A stretch of DNA of 60,736 bases from an uncultured Thiothrix sp. (GCA_902595225.1 CACJPG010000005.1:1-60736), one strand, 5' to 3'; positions 33,959 to 41,992 are shown, numbered from the stretch's first letter. A program made the numbers and translations. The notes: generated by a model from the letters alone, not told the origin.

Positions 33959-34357
33959 ATGGATTCAACTAGTTCTCACCATGTGCCACCAGGCTTTGAA
34001 AATGAATTAAATAATGTTGCAATAGATTTTGATGGTGTAATTCATAATTTTGATAAAGGTTGGCATGACGGTACATGTTATGGAGAGCCTTTACCAGGCT
34101 CAATAAATGCTATAAAAAGTTTATCAAAAAAATATAATATTATCATTTTTACTGCGAAAGCTAAAAAAAATAGGCCCTTAGTTAACGGTAAAACCGGTGT
34201 TGAGCTTGTAAAAGAATGGTTAGAAAAATATGGCCTTATAGATTTCGTAAGTGAAATTACTAGTGAAAAACCAAGAGCAAAAATTTATATAGATGATAAT
34301 GGATATAGGTTTGAAAGTTGGGAAAAAACGCTTAACGATATAGAGGAAATTCTTTGA
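33959..34357 (+). CDS. small HAD-superfamily phosphatase-like protein
   Basis: This 132-residue protein has a HAD motif I VAIDFDGVIHNFD (D23, D25), motif II-like IIIFTAKA and motif III/IV KPRAKIYIDDNGYRF. It lacks a large cap domain. It resembles short HAD proteins found in nucleotide-sugar and phage loci. It could dephosphorylate a sugar phosphate intermediate. It is translationally linked to the next gene by a TTGA overlap. Confidence 0.68.
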   Translation: MDSTSSHHVPPGFENELNNVAIDFDGVIHNFDKGWHDGTCYGEPLPGSINAIKSLSKKYNIIIFTAKAKKNRPLVNGKTGVELVKEWLEKYGLIDFVSEITSEKPRAKIYIDDNGYRFESWEKTLNDIEEIL

Positions 34358-35184
34358 AAGATTTTAGATTAGAAGTTTTTAAAAAAGCATCTTTATGTAG
34401 AAATTTTGAAAATATTCTATATGAAAAAGTTCAAGAAAAACTTATAAAATTTCCTGTTTATTTGTCTGCAGGGCAAGAATTTATTGCGTCAACTATTGCA
34501 GAAAAAATATCTGAATTAAAAATATCGCCTGATATTTTTATTCAACATAGGGGGCATTCAACCTATTTAGCTTTTGGAGGAAGTATTGATCAGCTAATTG
34601 ATGAGATGCTTGGAAGAAAAACAGGGTGTGCTTTAGGCATGGGAGGTTCTGCCTCAATTCAATGTAAGGAAAAGAATATATTTGGACATGATGGTTTGAT
34701 GGGTAATCAAGTTCCAATAGGTGTAGGAGCATGTTTTGCAAGTAAGTGTCCTACAATTGTCTTTGTTGGTGACTCTGCTGCTGAAGAGGATTATTGTTTG
34801 AGTGCGATTGGCTGGGCGTCGACAAAAAAATTACCAATTTTGTTTGTAGTTGAAGATAATAATCTGTCCATCCTTACAGAAAAAAAAGTTAGAAGAAATT
34901 GGGAAATGCATGATGTTGCCCAAGGTATGCATGTAAAAAGTTTTAATATTTCAGATGATCCCTTAGAAATAAACGAACATTTGCAAAACGTTTTTGATTA
35001 CCCAATATTACTAAATATAAACACTGTAAGAAAATATTGGCATGCTGGCGCAGGTACTGATGGTGACAATTTTGATAGGTATGAAAAAGAATTAAGTTAT
35101 TTTGGAGACGCAGGAATTGAAATTGATAAATTTAATAAAAATTTGGTTTTAGAGGCATGGCAAAGACAGTTAGAGAAACAATAA
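34354..35184 (+). CDS. thiamine-diphosphate enzyme, E1 alpha subunit-like (pair 2)
   Basis: This is a second E1-alpha-like protein, diverged from the one at 24725. It shows PVYLSAGQEFIASTI, QHRGHSTYLAFGG, ALGMGGSASIQ and a ThDP motif GDSAAEED (139-146) ending EDNN (167-170). It is 276 aa, shorter than pair 1 alpha (314). The start is TTG 34354, overlapping the HAD gene by 4 bp. The third ThDP-motif residue is Ser instead of the usual Gly, which weakens but does not break the GDG...NN pattern. The beta partner overlaps its 3' end by 28 bp. Confidence 0.78.
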   Translation: MKDFRLEVFKKASLCRNFENILYEKVQEKLIKFPVYLSAGQEFIASTIAEKISELKISPDIFIQHRGHSTYLAFGGSIDQLIDEMLGRKTGCALGMGGSASIQCKEKNIFGHDGLMGNQVPIGVGACFASKCPTIVFVGDSAAEEDYCLSAIGWASTKKLPILFVVEDNNLSILTEKKVRRNWEMHDVAQGMHVKSFNISDDPLEINEHLQNVFDYPILLNINTVRKYWHAGAGTDGDNFDRYEKELSYFGDAGIEIDKFNKNLVLEAWQRQLEKQ

Positions 35185-36065
35185 AAGACATAACTAAGCA
35201 TCACTTACTAGAGAAAAAAAGTATGTGCTTTGGCCAGTGTTTGACTGCTGTCGGCTGGGTTGGTGGAACATTACCTGAATTGTACGAAGAGGATGGGATG
35301 GTCGAAGTTACTACAGCTGATGTTGCAAATGGGGGCTTTGTGGTTGGAGCTGCTCTAAAAGGTATTCGCCCTATATATGTAGTCAGATACCAAGGTTTTC
35401 AGTGGTACAACGCTCCAATTATTATTAATTACGCATGTAAAAGTAAAGAGATCTGGGGTATTCCCTGCCCAATCTTTGTGAGAAGTATTGCTATGGAGGG
35501 AGCAATTGGACCAGTTGCTGGCTCCTCACATCATTCTTTATTTCAAAGAATGCCTGGAAGCAAAATTATTTCTCCAATGACTCCTGATGAATTTGATTTT
35601 GCATATAAAGAATTTATGAAAGATGATGATGTTTACTATGTTTCAGAGCATAGAAGAAGTTATGACAATAGTGAGGAGTTAAAAAACGTTATTCAGCAAG
35701 ATGCTGATTTCACTCTTTTCCCGATATCAATAACGCGTTTCGACGCAGAAAAAGCAAGACTAATATTGAAGGAACAAGGGTATAAAATAAATATAATACA
35801 TCAATTATGGATAAAGCCTTTCTTATTTAAAAAAGAATGGAGGGAAGCGCTAAATAGTAGTAAGCATGGTGGTATGGTATTAGATGATGATTATGAAGAG
35901 GGTGCTGCAAGTAGTATCGCTCACTCAATGATGATCGACTCAGAAAAAAAAGTTTATACTTTTGGATTAGAACATAGAACAGCTGGATTTCACCCAGATG
36001 TTGATAATCTTCCGCCTTCACCAGAATCAATTGCTGAAAGAGTAAAATCAATTATCAATAAATAA
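35157..36065 (+). CDS. thiamine-diphosphate enzyme, E1 beta subunit-like (pair 2)
   Basis: This is an E1-beta-like protein of 302 aa: TVRETIKDITKHHLLEKK, TTADVANGGFVVGAALKGIRPIYVV, PCPIFVRSIAMEGAIGPVAG, SLFQRMPGSKIISPMTPDEF and VYYVSEHRRSYDNSEE. The C-terminal transketolase-like domain follows. The ATG at 35157 lies inside the alpha gene, giving an overlap of 28 bp. Pair 2 is followed by an SDR gene at 36078, repeating the order alpha-beta-SDR seen at 24725-27801. No E2 or E3 component is adjacent. Confidence 0.78.
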   Translation: MAKTVRETIKDITKHHLLEKKSMCFGQCLTAVGWVGGTLPELYEEDGMVEVTTADVANGGFVVGAALKGIRPIYVVRYQGFQWYNAPIIINYACKSKEIWGIPCPIFVRSIAMEGAIGPVAGSSHHSLFQRMPGSKIISPMTPDEFDFAYKEFMKDDDVYYVSEHRRSYDNSEELKNVIQQDADFTLFPISITRFDAEKARLILKEQGYKINIIHQLWIKPFLFKKEWREALNSSKHGGMVLDDDYEEGAASSIAHSMMIDSEKKVYTFGLEHRTAGFHPDVDNLPPSPESIAERVKSIINK

Positions 36066-36077
36066 AATAAAATTAAA

Positions 36078-37037
36078 ATGTTTGAAAATAAGAAAATTTT
36101 AGTTACTGGAGGAAGTGGAATGATTGGAAGACAATTAGTATCACTTTTAAAAAATGAGAATGCGGAAATTCATGTCGCAGATCTTAATAAACCAGTCAAT
36201 ATGCCAGATGATATTATTTTTCATAATGTTGATCTAAAAAACTTCGATAACTGTAAGAATATTTGCAAAGGAATGGACTATGTTTTTAATTTAGTGGGCA
36301 TAAAGTGTTCACCACAAGTTTGTATCGAAAGGCCTGCAGAAATAATGGGTCCTATGATGCAATTTAATACAAACATGCTTGAAGCTGCAATGTTGTCAAA
36401 TGTTGAATGGTATCTATATACAAGTACAGTTGGCGTATACGAACCTGCAGAAGTTTTATTTGAAGATGATGTATGGAATTCTCAGCCTTCAAAAAATGAT
36501 TGGTATGGTGGATGGGCTAAAAGAATGGGAGAACTTCAGTGCCAGGCATATGAAAAGCAATTTGGTAAAGGTATTTGTTCTATCGTAAGACCTGCAAATG
36601 TTTATGGACCCTACGATAACTTTGATCCAGAAAATGCAATGGTAATACCATCTCTTATTAGAAAGGCAAATGATAATGAAATACTTGAGGTATGGGGAGA
36701 TGGTTCTCCGATAAGAGACTTTATACATTGTCGTGACGTTGCCTTAGGAATGATGCATTTAGTCAAAAACAAGGTTACAGAACCCGTAAATTTAGGAAGT
36801 GGCTCAGGAATTTCTATAAAACAAATAGCGGACATAATTTCCAAAAGATTTGGTAGAGAGATTAAATGGTTATCTGATAAGCCGATGGGCGATAAGAGAA
36901 GAGTGTTCGATACAAAAAGAGCGGAAAAATATGGTTTTAAAACACAAATATCATTAGAATTTGGTATTAATGAAACTATTGATTGGTTTATCGAAAATAA
37001 AGAAATTATAGATGAGAGATATAATGTCTTTAGGTAA
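36078..37037 (+). CDS. NAD-dependent epimerase/dehydratase, paralogue 2 (atypical active site)
   Basis: This is clearly a duplicate of the gene at 31650. Long blocks are shared, including SIVRPANVYGPYDNFDPENA and VWGDGSPIRDFIH. The nucleotide-binding motif is ILVTGGSGMIGRQLVSLL. The catalytic region reads NDWYGGWAKRMGE, with Tyr143 five residues rather than four before Lys148. The serine segment is YTSTVGVYE. Length is 319 aa. It overlaps the following SDR gene by 14 bp. It probably modifies the product of the adjacent E1-like pair or of the 4,6-dehydratase (inference). Confidence 0.75.
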   Translation: MFENKKILVTGGSGMIGRQLVSLLKNENAEIHVADLNKPVNMPDDIIFHNVDLKNFDNCKNICKGMDYVFNLVGIKCSPQVCIERPAEIMGPMMQFNTNMLEAAMLSNVEWYLYTSTVGVYEPAEVLFEDDVWNSQPSKNDWYGGWAKRMGELQCQAYEKQFGKGICSIVRPANVYGPYDNFDPENAMVIPSLIRKANDNEILEVWGDGSPIRDFIHCRDVALGMMHLVKNKVTEPVNLGSGSGISIKQIADIISKRFGREIKWLSDKPMGDKRRVFDTKRAEKYGFKTQISLEFGINETIDWFIENKEIIDERYNVFR

Positions 37038-37665
37038 AGTTCTAATAACTGGCTCTAGTAGTGGTCTGGGCAATCATCTGGCAGTATATTATTCAGAGAA
37101 AGGCCATGAAATATTACTTCATGGAAGAAATGAAAAAAAACTTATTCAAATCCAGAAAAAAATCAATGAAAATGGCGAAAAGGCTAAATATATAGTTGCT
37201 GATCTAAATAATGAGGAAGATTTAAAATTATTATGTAGTAAGGCAAAACAGGAAAATATAAAAATCTTAATTAATAATGCAGGAATAATTTGCCCAGGGC
37301 TGCCCTTAAAAGATTTTTCATACGAAAAAATCGAATCAATGATTAAAGTTAATTTGATTGCGCCAATTAAAATTATAAATAATTTAGTAAATATTTTAGA
37401 TCACGTTATCAATATAAATTCCATGGTTGGTATGGAGCCAAAAAAAAATCGTAGCCTTTATGCTGCTTCTAAATGGGGATTAAGGGGATTTTCAGAAAGT
37501 CTGTTAAAAGAGGAAATTTCATTCAAAGTTTTAGACGTTTATCCAACAAATATTCAAACCTGGCCAGAAAGAGAAAATGCCATGGATATACACTTTGTTT
37601 TAAAAAGTATCTATGCTTCAATGATAAATAATGATAAGCAACTCATTTTAGATGGAAGAAAATAA
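37024..37665 (+). CDS. classical short-chain dehydrogenase/reductase
   Basis: This is a classical SDR with LITGSSSGLGNHLA (TGxxxGxG), LINNAGI, active-site S133 in NINSMVGM and YAASK (Y146, K150). Length is 213 aa from ATG 37024, which has GATGAGAG about 6 bp upstream; ATG 37012 would add four residues. It overlaps the epimerase at 36078. Probably it reduces a keto group on a sugar intermediate, for example one produced by the neighbouring E1-like enzymes, but no direct evidence exists. Confidence 0.82.
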   Translation: MSLGKVLITGSSSGLGNHLAVYYSEKGHEILLHGRNEKKLIQIQKKINENGEKAKYIVADLNNEEDLKLLCSKAKQENIKILINNAGIICPGLPLKDFSYEKIESMIKVNLIAPIKIINNLVNILDHVININSMVGMEPKKNRSLYAASKWGLRGFSESLLKEEISFKVLDVYPTNIQTWPERENAMDIHFVLKSIYASMINNDKQLILDGRK

Positions 37666-37666
37666 A

Positions 37667-38305
37667 ATGTATGACCTTAATAACTTTTATACTAATGGAT
37701 TTTGTATTGTAGATGATTTTTTAAAAGATGATTTATCTAAGAGTCTTCTCAGTGAATTTAAAACTATAAAGGACTGGGATAGAGTTGATCAAGTTAGAAA
37801 CCATTATGAGAAAGGTGGCCCTTTTGAAATGGAATCAATTTATTTCCCTAATAATGACGAAGAATATTACTTACAAGGTTGGAGAGCAAAAGACTATGAA
37901 TCAAGTAAACTATGGATAAAGTATTTTAATGATAAATTTCTAATAAAGATATCAGAACTTTTTCAAAAAAAAATTCAAAGAGATACAACATATATTTTAA
38001 AATATACAAAAAACGATTTTTCTAGAATACATGTTGACGATCTACGCGGTGATGTTGATCGTGTAGATATAAGCATACTATTTTACTTATGTGATCAATG
38101 GATTTGGGATTGGGGTGGAATACTAATGCTAGCTGAGAGTACAAAGTCGGAGGATATGATTTCAATCATGCCCAAAAATAATAGACTTGTATTGATTAAT
38201 AATCAGATGAAACTCCCTCACTGTGTGACTCCAGTTGCAAAATATGCGAAAAATGACAGATTTGCAATTGCATCTTTTATAGGCTGCGATACACCTTTTA
38301 AGTAA
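37667..38305 (+). CDS. probable Fe(II)/2-oxoglutarate oxygenase (prolyl-4-hydroxylase-like fold)
   Basis: This 212-residue protein has IHVDDLRGDVDRVDISILFYL (H122, D124), a tryptophan-rich stretch DQWIWDWGGILML, then LPHCVTPV (H185) and R198 in KNDRFAIASFIG. The spacing fits 2OG-Fe(II) oxygenases of the P4Hc type. I chose ATG 37667, one base after the SDR stop, with GGAAG 8 bp upstream; an ATG at 37652 would overlap. It directly precedes the GT-like copy C. The substrate is unknown. Confidence 0.72.
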   Translation: MYDLNNFYTNGFCIVDDFLKDDLSKSLLSEFKTIKDWDRVDQVRNHYEKGGPFEMESIYFPNNDEEYYLQGWRAKDYESSKLWIKYFNDKFLIKISELFQKKIQRDTTYILKYTKNDFSRIHVDDLRGDVDRVDISILFYLCDQWIWDWGGILMLAESTKSEDMISIMPKNNRLVLINNQMKLPHCVTPVAKYAKNDRFAIASFIGCDTPFK

Positions 38306-38306
38306 A

Positions 38307-39326
38307 ATGATTGCTTCAATACTGATAAATTCAAATAACAAATCTAATCTAGAAAAAGTATTCAACTCTTATGAAATGAATGCATCTAAAAAAGATTCAT
38401 TTGAATTTATTATCAATATTGACAATGATGATAATGAAACAAAGGTTTATTTAGAAGAACAAATAAAGAAAAGAGAATTTACTATTAAGTATTTACAAGC
38501 TTATGAGGGTGATTATTTTTCAGGTCACATTAATAATAATAAAATGATTGAATATATTGATAAGAGATCTTATTTTATTTCATGCACAGGCGATAGAGTT
38601 CTAAATAAAACGAAAAATTGGGATGATAAATTAAAGGCATATAAAAGTTTTTATAATGATGATATTTTTAGAATTAGATGTTCTTCTCATAAAGAGAGAA
38701 AATATTTTGACTTTTGGGAGTGTTGCTTTGCACCGTCAAATATCACATTTACAACAGTAAAGTTAATTCAAATAATTGGCGACTTAAGTCCATGTTTTTC
38801 ACATGACGCTTTTCAACAGTGCATATTTTTTTACTTAGAGAGTCACGATAACTTTAATTCATATCAAATTAATAGAGATTTGACAGCTTACGATCTAACT
38901 TTCACTGGAGATAAACCTGAAGAGAAAGGTGACGATGAAAATTATGAAAGGATTCATGGTCAATTAAAAGCATGGAGTATTTTAACCTCATGGAGAATGC
39001 AGAGAGAGGCTTTCCGTCGCGCAATGTTAATAAAAGCAAATATTATTGCCAGTGATAACCCTGAGAATTTTCAAATTTATGATAATGATAGTAGTATATG
39101 TATTGTTAATAAATCATCTGGAGTTGTAAAAAAATATAATTATAATATAAATAAAATTAGTATATTTTTAAAAAATTTTTTAAGAAAATTTTCATACTTG
39201 AATTTTTGTGGTGGAGGAATAATAGAGCCGCCAAATAAAGTTATATTTTCACTAATCTGGTATTTAGATTTTAGATATAAGTATTTAAGAGGTTTGAAAG
39301 ACTTTTATAACAGATTTACTAAATAA
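38307..39326 (+). CDS. GT-A-like glycosyltransferase of an unnamed family, copy C
   Basis: This is the third member of the family at 20502 and 28655. Its N-terminus ASILINSNNKSNLEKVF opens the fold. ISCTGDRVLNKTKNWDDKL holds the Asp motif (about 94-97), and IFRIRCSSHKERKYFDFWEC and GDLSPCFSHDAFQQCIFFYL are the diagnostic later blocks. In this copy the usual Gly-Pro-Asp of the last motif reads Ser-His-Asp. Length is 339 aa. It lies one base after an oxygenase gene and 14 bp before another, so oxygenases and GT-like genes alternate here. Confidence 0.6.
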   Translation: MIASILINSNNKSNLEKVFNSYEMNASKKDSFEFIINIDNDDNETKVYLEEQIKKREFTIKYLQAYEGDYFSGHINNNKMIEYIDKRSYFISCTGDRVLNKTKNWDDKLKAYKSFYNDDIFRIRCSSHKERKYFDFWECCFAPSNITFTTVKLIQIIGDLSPCFSHDAFQQCIFFYLESHDNFNSYQINRDLTAYDLTFTGDKPEEKGDDENYERIHGQLKAWSILTSWRMQREAFRRAMLIKANIIASDNPENFQIYDNDSSICIVNKSSGVVKKYNYNINKISIFLKNFLRKFSYLNFCGGGIIEPPNKVIFSLIWYLDFRYKYLRGLKDFYNRFTK

Positions 39327-39340
39327 CATTTGGAGAAGTC

Positions 39341-40105
39341 ATGCATAACGACAGTAGAGATTTTTATGATAAAAATGGTTATGTAATTCTTGAAAAAATA
39401 TTCTCTGACGAAGAAGCAGATTTCTTTAATAAATGCATAAGAAGACATGCAAACAAAAGCTTTGCAGCTCTCATTAATCCTGATAGATATGAATCACTTC
39501 TTGAACAAGACGAGAGGCCAAAATCTGATATTACCTTAGAGGAAATAGAGGAAACATCTGCTTTAGCAAGGTCTATCATGACAGATAAAAGAATGGTTAG
39601 TTTACTTGACACATTTCACGGATCAAAAACTATTGGTTTAAGTAGTCAGTTTATTTTCAAAGAAGCATATTCCGATTATTCTTCTCAAGCATGGCGTCCC
39701 CACCAAGATAATTTTTATCCGAAAAATAAAAATGCTGCCTACATAACTTTAAATTGGTTTTTAAAAGACGCAGATAAAGAAAATGGAACAATATATTGTT
39801 ATCCTGGCTCTCATAAATTAGGACTTTTGCCAGCAGAGAATAATATTAGTTTTCGTGAAAAGGTTGGCGATAATCCAGGAAGTGAGTGTGAAATTCCAGA
39901 TGAATTTAAGAATAAGAAAACCGATATCATAATTCCTGCAAACTCAATTGTAATTTTAAATGGAAATTGTATTCATGGCTCGTATCCAAACAACTCAAGT
40001 AGATCAAGACCATGGTTTTCTTCTTGTTATATATCTGAAGGAGAGGATTTTTATATCGGCAAAAGTAGCAAAAGAGAGAAAATTGATTTACATCAAGATA
40101 ATTAA
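39341..40105 (+). CDS. phytanoyl-CoA dioxygenase (PhyH)-family Fe(II)/2-oxoglutarate oxygenase
   Basis: This 254-residue PhyH-type oxygenase has FYDKNGYVILEKIFSDEEAD at the N-terminus, the iron ligands RPHQDNFY (H121, D123) and NCIHGSYPNNSS (H212) and a following Arg (R221 or R223). The central NWFLKDADKENGTIYCYPGSH is typical. GGAGAAG precedes the ATG. The stop overlaps the start of the GT-like copy D by one base (TAATG). It resembles the protein at 23142 in domain type, but the metal-distal regions differ. Confidence 0.85.
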   Translation: MHNDSRDFYDKNGYVILEKIFSDEEADFFNKCIRRHANKSFAALINPDRYESLLEQDERPKSDITLEEIEETSALARSIMTDKRMVSLLDTFHGSKTIGLSSQFIFKEAYSDYSSQAWRPHQDNFYPKNKNAAYITLNWFLKDADKENGTIYCYPGSHKLGLLPAENNISFREKVGDNPGSECEIPDEFKNKKTDIIIPANSIVILNGNCIHGSYPNNSSRSRPWFSSCYISEGEDFYIGKSSKREKIDLHQDN

Positions 40106-41418
40106 TGAGCAATTTTCGACAGCACATTAAAGATAATCCATTAGAAGAATTAAAGATTTTTTCAGGAAAATTTATTAGTATTGGCTTACTTGTTAAGTAT
40201 CCAGAAAGGTTTGAAGAATATTTACGTGATCTTGAAATCAATAGCTATGATATTAAAAACTTTGAGGTCAATATAGCAGTTCCAGATAATGAGAGCGAGT
40301 TTCAAGCAATTTCTAAGGTGATAGAAAAAACCCCAATTGAAGTTAGAATGGTTAAATTACCTTATGAATATTTAAATGCAATGAAAAGTCATAATATTAT
40401 GATCAAAGAATTATCAGATCAAAATACTTATTTTTATATAAATAATTCTGATAGATGTAGGTTTTCAAGTAAAAATTGGGATATCATCATAAAGCAATAC
40501 ATTGGGTCAGTTCCAGATGATATGTTTTTCTTAAGAGGGTCTAATTTTTCAAAAAATATGAAATTTAGAAAATCGGCGCAAGATGCTTACTATTTTCCAG
40601 AACAGTGGGGAGTGTATACAAGAAGATATTTACAAGCAACAGATGGTTTTCTTGAGTTTCATACTGGACATGACGGTCCTTCCGAGATGATTCAATATTT
40701 CGTAAGTAAAAATAAAAAAGATCCGTATCAGAGAGATATATTAATGCCACAATTAATGCACTCAGATAGTCGAACAATTTCTTCAAAAGAAACCACAGGC
40801 GGAAAAGATAGATTTTACGAAAGATATTATATAAATAATTTCTTTTATAAAAGTTATTTTTCCAAGAACGGGTTAAATATTTGTAAAAAATCAGCAATAT
40901 CTATATATCTTAATCATATCATCTGGAAAAAAAAATATGATAACGCAACTATTGTACAAGATGGGACGTCACTTGGTATAAAGTTATCAAATAATAAGTT
41001 AGTAAATAAAAATTGTTTTAAGCTGAATTTTCTTGAATATTTAAAGGAAAGATTCTCATACTTTTACGGAGTAAATCATGGATTTAACTTTATGCATAGA
41101 TTTTATTTTATAGTTAAATATAAAAAAGGTTTTGAAATTTTTAAAATAATGATTTTTTTCTTCAATTCACATATTCAAAGAATAAAAAATCCTTCAGTAA
41201 GTAAAATTTCACTTTTTCCATCCTACTTCTTTTCTTTTATAGCAAATTTTATAACTTTTATATTTTTAACAGAACCAATAACTAATGAGCTGGAAGGTTT
41301 ATTCCGTGGAGAAGATTTTAAAAATGTTTTACATGGAGAAAATATTAAAAAGGCCTACGAATCTAAATTATATGAAAAATCATTAGATAAAATAGCTGAG
41401 GATTTAGAGAATAGATGA
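40105..41418 (+). CDS. GT-A-like glycosyltransferase of an unnamed family, copy D (most diverged)
   Basis: This 437-residue protein shares the skeleton of copies A-C: FISIGLLVKYPERFEEYLRD at the start, FYINNSDRCRFSSKNWDIII (Asp motif 113-117, NWD), and GHDGPSEMIQYFV where the others have GPD..QQ. The Cys-rich WECG block is replaced by YYFPEQWGVYTRRYL. A hydrophobic segment near residue 375 (FPSYFFSFIANFITFIFL) suggests membrane association. It ends 1 bp before the convergent gmhA. Family membership is weaker than for A-C, and its function is inferred. Confidence 0.5.
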   Translation: MSNFRQHIKDNPLEELKIFSGKFISIGLLVKYPERFEEYLRDLEINSYDIKNFEVNIAVPDNESEFQAISKVIEKTPIEVRMVKLPYEYLNAMKSHNIMIKELSDQNTYFYINNSDRCRFSSKNWDIIIKQYIGSVPDDMFFLRGSNFSKNMKFRKSAQDAYYFPEQWGVYTRRYLQATDGFLEFHTGHDGPSEMIQYFVSKNKKDPYQRDILMPQLMHSDSRTISSKETTGGKDRFYERYYINNFFYKSYFSKNGLNICKKSAISIYLNHIIWKKKYDNATIVQDGTSLGIKLSNNKLVNKNCFKLNFLEYLKERFSYFYGVNHGFNFMHRFYFIVKYKKGFEIFKIMIFFFNSHIQRIKNPSVSKISLFPSYFFSFIANFITFIFLTEPITNELEGLFRGEDFKNVLHGENIKKAYESKLYEKSLDKIAEDLENR

Positions 41419-41419
41419 A

Positions 41420-41992
41420 TCAATTTTTTTTAAAAAAATATTCTTCGACTATTCCACATATTAATTGACCAACAGCGATATGCATTTCCTGAATATAATT
41501 TGTTTGATCACTTGGAACTTTTATTGCTAGATCTGCCATTTCTGTCATTGTGGTGCTATTTTTTCCCGTTACAGAAATTGTAATAATTCCAATTTTTTTT
41601 GCTTCTTCTATAGCTTTAATTACGTTTCTACTTTTACCGCTGGTTGACGTTGCATATAAAATATCGCCTTTATTCCCAATACCTTTCAACTGTCTTGAAA
41701 AAACTTCATCAAAACCGTAATCATTTCCTATAGCTGTTATTGCTGATGTGTCGACAGTTAATGACATTGCCGGAAGAGGCTCTCTATCAATTTTATATCT
41801 TCCCATTAATTCTGCGGAAAGATGCTGTGAATCAGCCGCAGAACCCCCATTCCCACAAAAAATAACTTTATTTTTATTTTCTAAAGCTTTAATAATTATC
41901 TTTGCAGCTTCTTCAATTCTGTCAGTTTCAACTTCTAGATTTTTGAAATTGCTGGAGACGGCTCTCAAATATTCTTTGATTTTTTCTTTCAT
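41420..41992 (-). CDS. gmhA: sedoheptulose-7-phosphate isomerase
   Basis: This SIS-domain protein of 190 aa has VIFCGNGGSAADSQHLSAEL, GRYKIDREPLPAMSLTVDTS, NDYGFDEVFSRQL, ATSTSGKSRNVIKAIE and the C-terminal IQEMHIAVGQLICGIVE, all GmhA hallmarks. It isomerises sedoheptulose 7-phosphate to D-glycero-D-manno-heptose 7-phosphate, the first step of both ADP- and GDP-heptose routes. It lies on the minus strand 50 bp after the oxygenase gene at 42043, tail-to-tail with copy D at 1 bp. Confidence 0.93.
   Translation of the reverse strand: MKEKIKEYLRAVSSNFKNLEVETDRIEEAAKIIIKALENKNKVIFCGNGGSAADSQHLSAELMGRYKIDREPLPAMSLTVDTSAITAIGNDYGFDEVFSRQLKGIGNKGDILYATSTSGKSRNVIKAIEEAKKIGIITISVTGKNSTTMTEMADLAIKVPSDQTNYIQEMHIAVGQLICGIVEEYFFKKN

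Noticed and set aside
36078-37665. A frameshifted single gene joining the epimerase and SDR
   Set aside because: Each has its own complete nucleotide-binding N-terminus and a plausible start, so the overlap is ordinary gene coupling.
39927-40241. 104-codon open frame on the minus strand
   Set aside because: It lies fully antisense to the PhyH-like gene and GT-like copy D, which have clear motifs and ribosome-binding sites.
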